Shown here in pieces: positions 61,983-64,000 of a DNA stretch of 64,000 nt (the first letter of the stretch is position 1; each line of letters opens with the position of its first letter). The notes under the pieces are model-generated. The model was given only the letters and a program-made list of their open reading frames with translations, had not been told where the DNA came from and did no database searches. A program made the position numbers and the translations under genes. The stretch is from Candidatus Zixiibacteriota bacterium. Its GTDB lineage: Bacteria; Zixibacteria; MSB-5A5; JAABVY01. The DNA is taken from assembly GCA_011056555.1 (NCBI GenBank), contig DSEQ01000008.1, forward strand, positions 1 to 64,000. The letters run 5' to 3'.

Positions 61983-64000
61983 ATGCAATATGATGTACTG
62001 GTAATTGGAGGCGGAATCGCTGGTATGGAAAGCAGCCTCACACTTGGAGATATGGGCTATAAAGTATTGCTGGTTGAAAAAGAATCCAGTATCGGAGGCA
62101 AGATGGTTTTGTTGAGCAAGGTCTTTCCAACTCTGGACTGCGCCAGCTGTATTGCCACTCCCAAAATGGCGGCGGTAGCCAACCACGAAAATATCACCAT
62201 CCTGCCGTATTCGCAGGTGGATGAAATCGAGCGCAAAGGAAATGGGCACTTCCTTGTGCATTTGCACCGCAAACCGACATTTATCGATGCCGCGGCCTGC
62301 ACCGGATGCGGTCAGTGTGAGGTGGCCTGCACGGTGGCCATACCTGACCAGTTCAACAGAAATTTGATCGCCAGGCGTGCGGCCCACATTGCCTTCCCTC
62401 AGGCTGTGCCAAAGAAAGCCATCATCGACCATCAGGGATTATCCCCATGCTCCTATGCCTGCCCGGCGGGAGTGAAAGCCCATGGCTATGTGTCCCTCGT
62501 GCGGGCCGGGAAATATGAAGAGGCCTTTAATCTGCATATGGAGGATGCGCCCTTGCCCGGCAGCCTGAGCCGTGCCTGTTACGCTCCTTGCGAGGAAAAT
62601 TGCACCCGCTCTGAACTGGAGGGTCCGGTACCGATCCGGGGCATAAAGCGTTTTATGGTTGATCGCTATTATCAGAGACATCCCGAGCCGGAGTGCGGTC
62701 CGCCGGAAAAGTCTTCAGGTAGAGCTGTAGCAGTGGTAGGGTCCGGTCCGGCAGGGCTGACAGCAGCCTACTTCCTGGCGCAAAAAGGGCATAGTGTAGA
62801 AATTTTCGAGGCTGCCTCACGGCCGGGTGGTATGCTTCGTTATGGCATCCCTCCCTATCGACTGCCTAAATCAATTGTTGATCGGGATATAAAGAACGTC
62901 ACCGCCCTGGGAGTGAAAATTCATACCGATTGCCCGATGTCTTCCATCCCCGAGCTTAAGGCGAGCGGTTTTGATGCTGTCTTCCTGGCTATGGGAACGC
63001 TGAAGGGATATTCCGCGAATCTGCCGGGAGAGAATCTGGAAGGGGTGATGGATTGCATGACTTTTCTGAAGGCATCTGCTACAGGTTATATAGATGATTT
63101 GAGAGGAAAGAAGGTTATGATAATCGGCGGCGGAAACTCAGCCATTGACCCGGCCCGCACCGCCCTGCGGCTCAAAGCTGAAAAGGTGAGTATCTATTAC
63201 CGGCGCAGCCGGGCAGAAATGCCGGCCCATGACTGGGAAGTTCAGGCCGCTCTGGATGAGGGAGTGGAGTTGCATGAGCTCAAAATGCCCGTCCGTTTTG
63301 TCGGAAGCAATGGACACCTGCAGGCTATCGAATGCATCGATATGGAACTCGGGCTTCCCGATGAAAGCGGCCGCCGCCGTCCTGTTCCGATTGACGGAAG
63401 CGAGACAAGTGAACCGGCCGATTTGGTCATCCTGTCAATTGGTCTGCGGCCCGCAACATCTGACTTTGCCGGCCAGCTTGGCCTTGCCCCAAATGAAAGG
63501 ATCGTGGCCGATCCGGAAACACTGGCCACATCTGTGGAGGGAGTATTTGCCGGAGGTGATGTGGTCACAGGGCCCTCCATGATTATCGAAGCTATCGCTC
63601 AGGGCAAACGAGCGGCATTCTATATGGATCGCTTCCTGACCGGAAAACAGCTTTCCGGCACTGTGTTCGACCAGCGTCTGCCGATGGTTGAACCCGGGGA
63701 GGTAATCCATCGCCTCGGGAAAAATTTCAGCCGACGGGACGCCTCTGTATTGCCCCAGATTCCATTAGACCAGCGTACAACTGACGGAATCGAGCTTGAG
63801 GTCGAAGGTACCATGAGCGAGGAGGACGCCCGCTACAGCGCCAGCCGCTGTCTGGACTGCGGGGGCTGCGCCGAATGCCATGAATGTATTTCTGCCTGTC
63901 CGGCTGACGCTATACATTTTGACATGCGCCCCGAGGATAAGGATGTCGATGTTGGGTCGGTGGTACTGGCTAACGGGTTTGAACTTTTTGATGCGAGAAA
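61983..64000 (+). CDS. HdrA-type FAD/Fe-S protein with GltD/NfnB-like insert (3' partial)
   Basis: One frame stays open for 672 codons to the window edge. The N-terminus has HdrA-type FAD binding ('VIGGGIAGMESSLTL') and the conserved C53-x2-C56 pair, then a ferredoxin motif 'CTGCGQCEVAC'. A GltD/NfnB-like unit follows with 'CSYACPAG', 'GSGPAGLTAAYFLA' and 'GGGNSAIDPARTAL'. Another ferredoxin motif ('CLDCGGCAECHECISACP') leads back into an HdrA-like tail. This is the HdrA-NfnB fusion pattern (HdrL-like) linked to flavin-based electron bifurcation with NAD(P)H and ferredoxin. It starts 11 bases after the MvhD-like gene. HdrB/HdrC-type partners would be beyond the edge. Confidence 0.87.
   Translation, partial: MQYDVLVIGGGIAGMESSLTLGDMGYKVLLVEKESSIGGKMVLLSKVFPTLDCASCIATPKMAAVANHENITILPYSQVDEIERKGNGHFLVHLHRKPTFIDAAACTGCGQCEVACTVAIPDQFNRNLIARRAAHIAFPQAVPKKAIIDHQGLSPCSYACPAGVKAHGYVSLVRAGKYEEAFNLHMEDAPLPGSLSRACYAPCEENCTRSELEGPVPIRGIKRFMVDRYYQRHPEPECGPPEKSSGRAVAVVGSGPAGLTAAYFLAQKGHSVEIFEAASRPGGMLRYGIPPYRLPKSIVDRDIKNVTALGVKIHTDCPMSSIPELKASGFDAVFLAMGTLKGYSANLPGENLEGVMDCMTFLKASATGYIDDLRGKKVMIIGGGNSAIDPARTALRLKAEKVSIYYRRSRAEMPAHDWEVQAALDEGVELHELKMPVRFVGSNGHLQAIECIDMELGLPDESGRRRPVPIDGSETSEPADLVILSIGLRPATSDFAGQLGLAPNERIVADPETLATSVEGVFAGGDVVTGPSMIIEAIAQGKRAAFYMDRFLTGKQLSGTVFDQRLPMVEPGEVIHRLGKNFSRRDASVLPQIPLDQRTTDGIELEVEGTMSEEDARYSASRCLDCGGCAECHECISACPADAIHFDMRPEDKDVDVGSVVLANGFELFDAR

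Noticed and set aside
1..64000. tRNA, rRNA, insertion sequences, integrases, prophage genes
   Set aside because: Looked for on both strands; no tRNA-like TPsiC arms, transposase motifs or phage genes were recognised by eye.

Overview
The window reads as chromosomal DNA of a Gram-negative bacterium of the FCB group. Three secreted proteins (first gene, multicopper oxidase, 1337-residue HYR protein) end in the NPFNP-type sorting domain used by type IX secretion. There are many lipoproteins and two dockerin-like repeat proteins. The dockerin phrasing (GDANGD, VSDAVYIIN) is what I associate with candidate phylum Zixibacteria; that placement is inference. TGA is used as a normal stop. No rRNA, tRNA, CRISPR array, transposon or prophage was seen.

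Layout. 1-3056: end of a secreted HYR/cohesin-like/dockerin-like protein. 3300-5219: long KamA-family radical SAM enzyme. 5251-16000: serine hydrolase, a phosphofructokinase with PPi-type signature residues, two lipoproteins, Tat-exported aldo/keto reductase coupled to an alpha/beta hydrolase-TPR protein, metallophosphoesterase, a dockerin protein split by an in-frame TGA, and an acetyltransferase. 16146-26600: multicopper oxidase, PAS-SpoIIE phosphatase, a long leader with mini-ORFs, and the giant HYR protein. 26786-30774: B12-type radical SAM protein, a small lipoprotein and a cholesterol-dependent-cytolysin-like lipoprotein with an exchanged C-terminal domain.

30887-37862 (minus): a six-gene signalling block with a cytidylate-kinase-like/REC fusion, Cache histidine kinase, receiver, degenerate kinase-like protein, second receiver and a SulP anion transporter with a coiled-coil insert. 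38375-42039: a transmembrane Ser/Thr kinase with TPRs and a thioredoxin-like tail, then a saccharopine-dehydrogenase-like enzyme. 42327-52616 (minus): a surface cluster of four DUF11-type secreted proteins (one frameshifted) followed by a very large DUF11/OmpA/probable beta-barrel protein.

53120-64000: cupin, ArsP_2-like transporter, TrmO-like methyltransferase, a DUF2173-like protein, and a sigma-54 activator placed between two sigma-54 promoters. Each of these promoters has the same palindrome (ATGCA-N4-TGCAT) about 120 bp upstream. The rightward promoter drives a compact operon: small Cys protein, FadH-like flavoenzyme, Mrp ATPase, TusA, MvhD-like subunit and an HdrA-GltD fusion running off the edge. 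I read it as an electron-bifurcating, heterodisulfide-reductase-like pathway with a sulfur carrier, co-regulated with the DUF2173 gene.

The three most notable items are the two-promoter sigma-54 regulon around the Hdr-like operon, the domain-swapped cytolysin-like lipoprotein, and the CK-REC/kinase/SulP operon.
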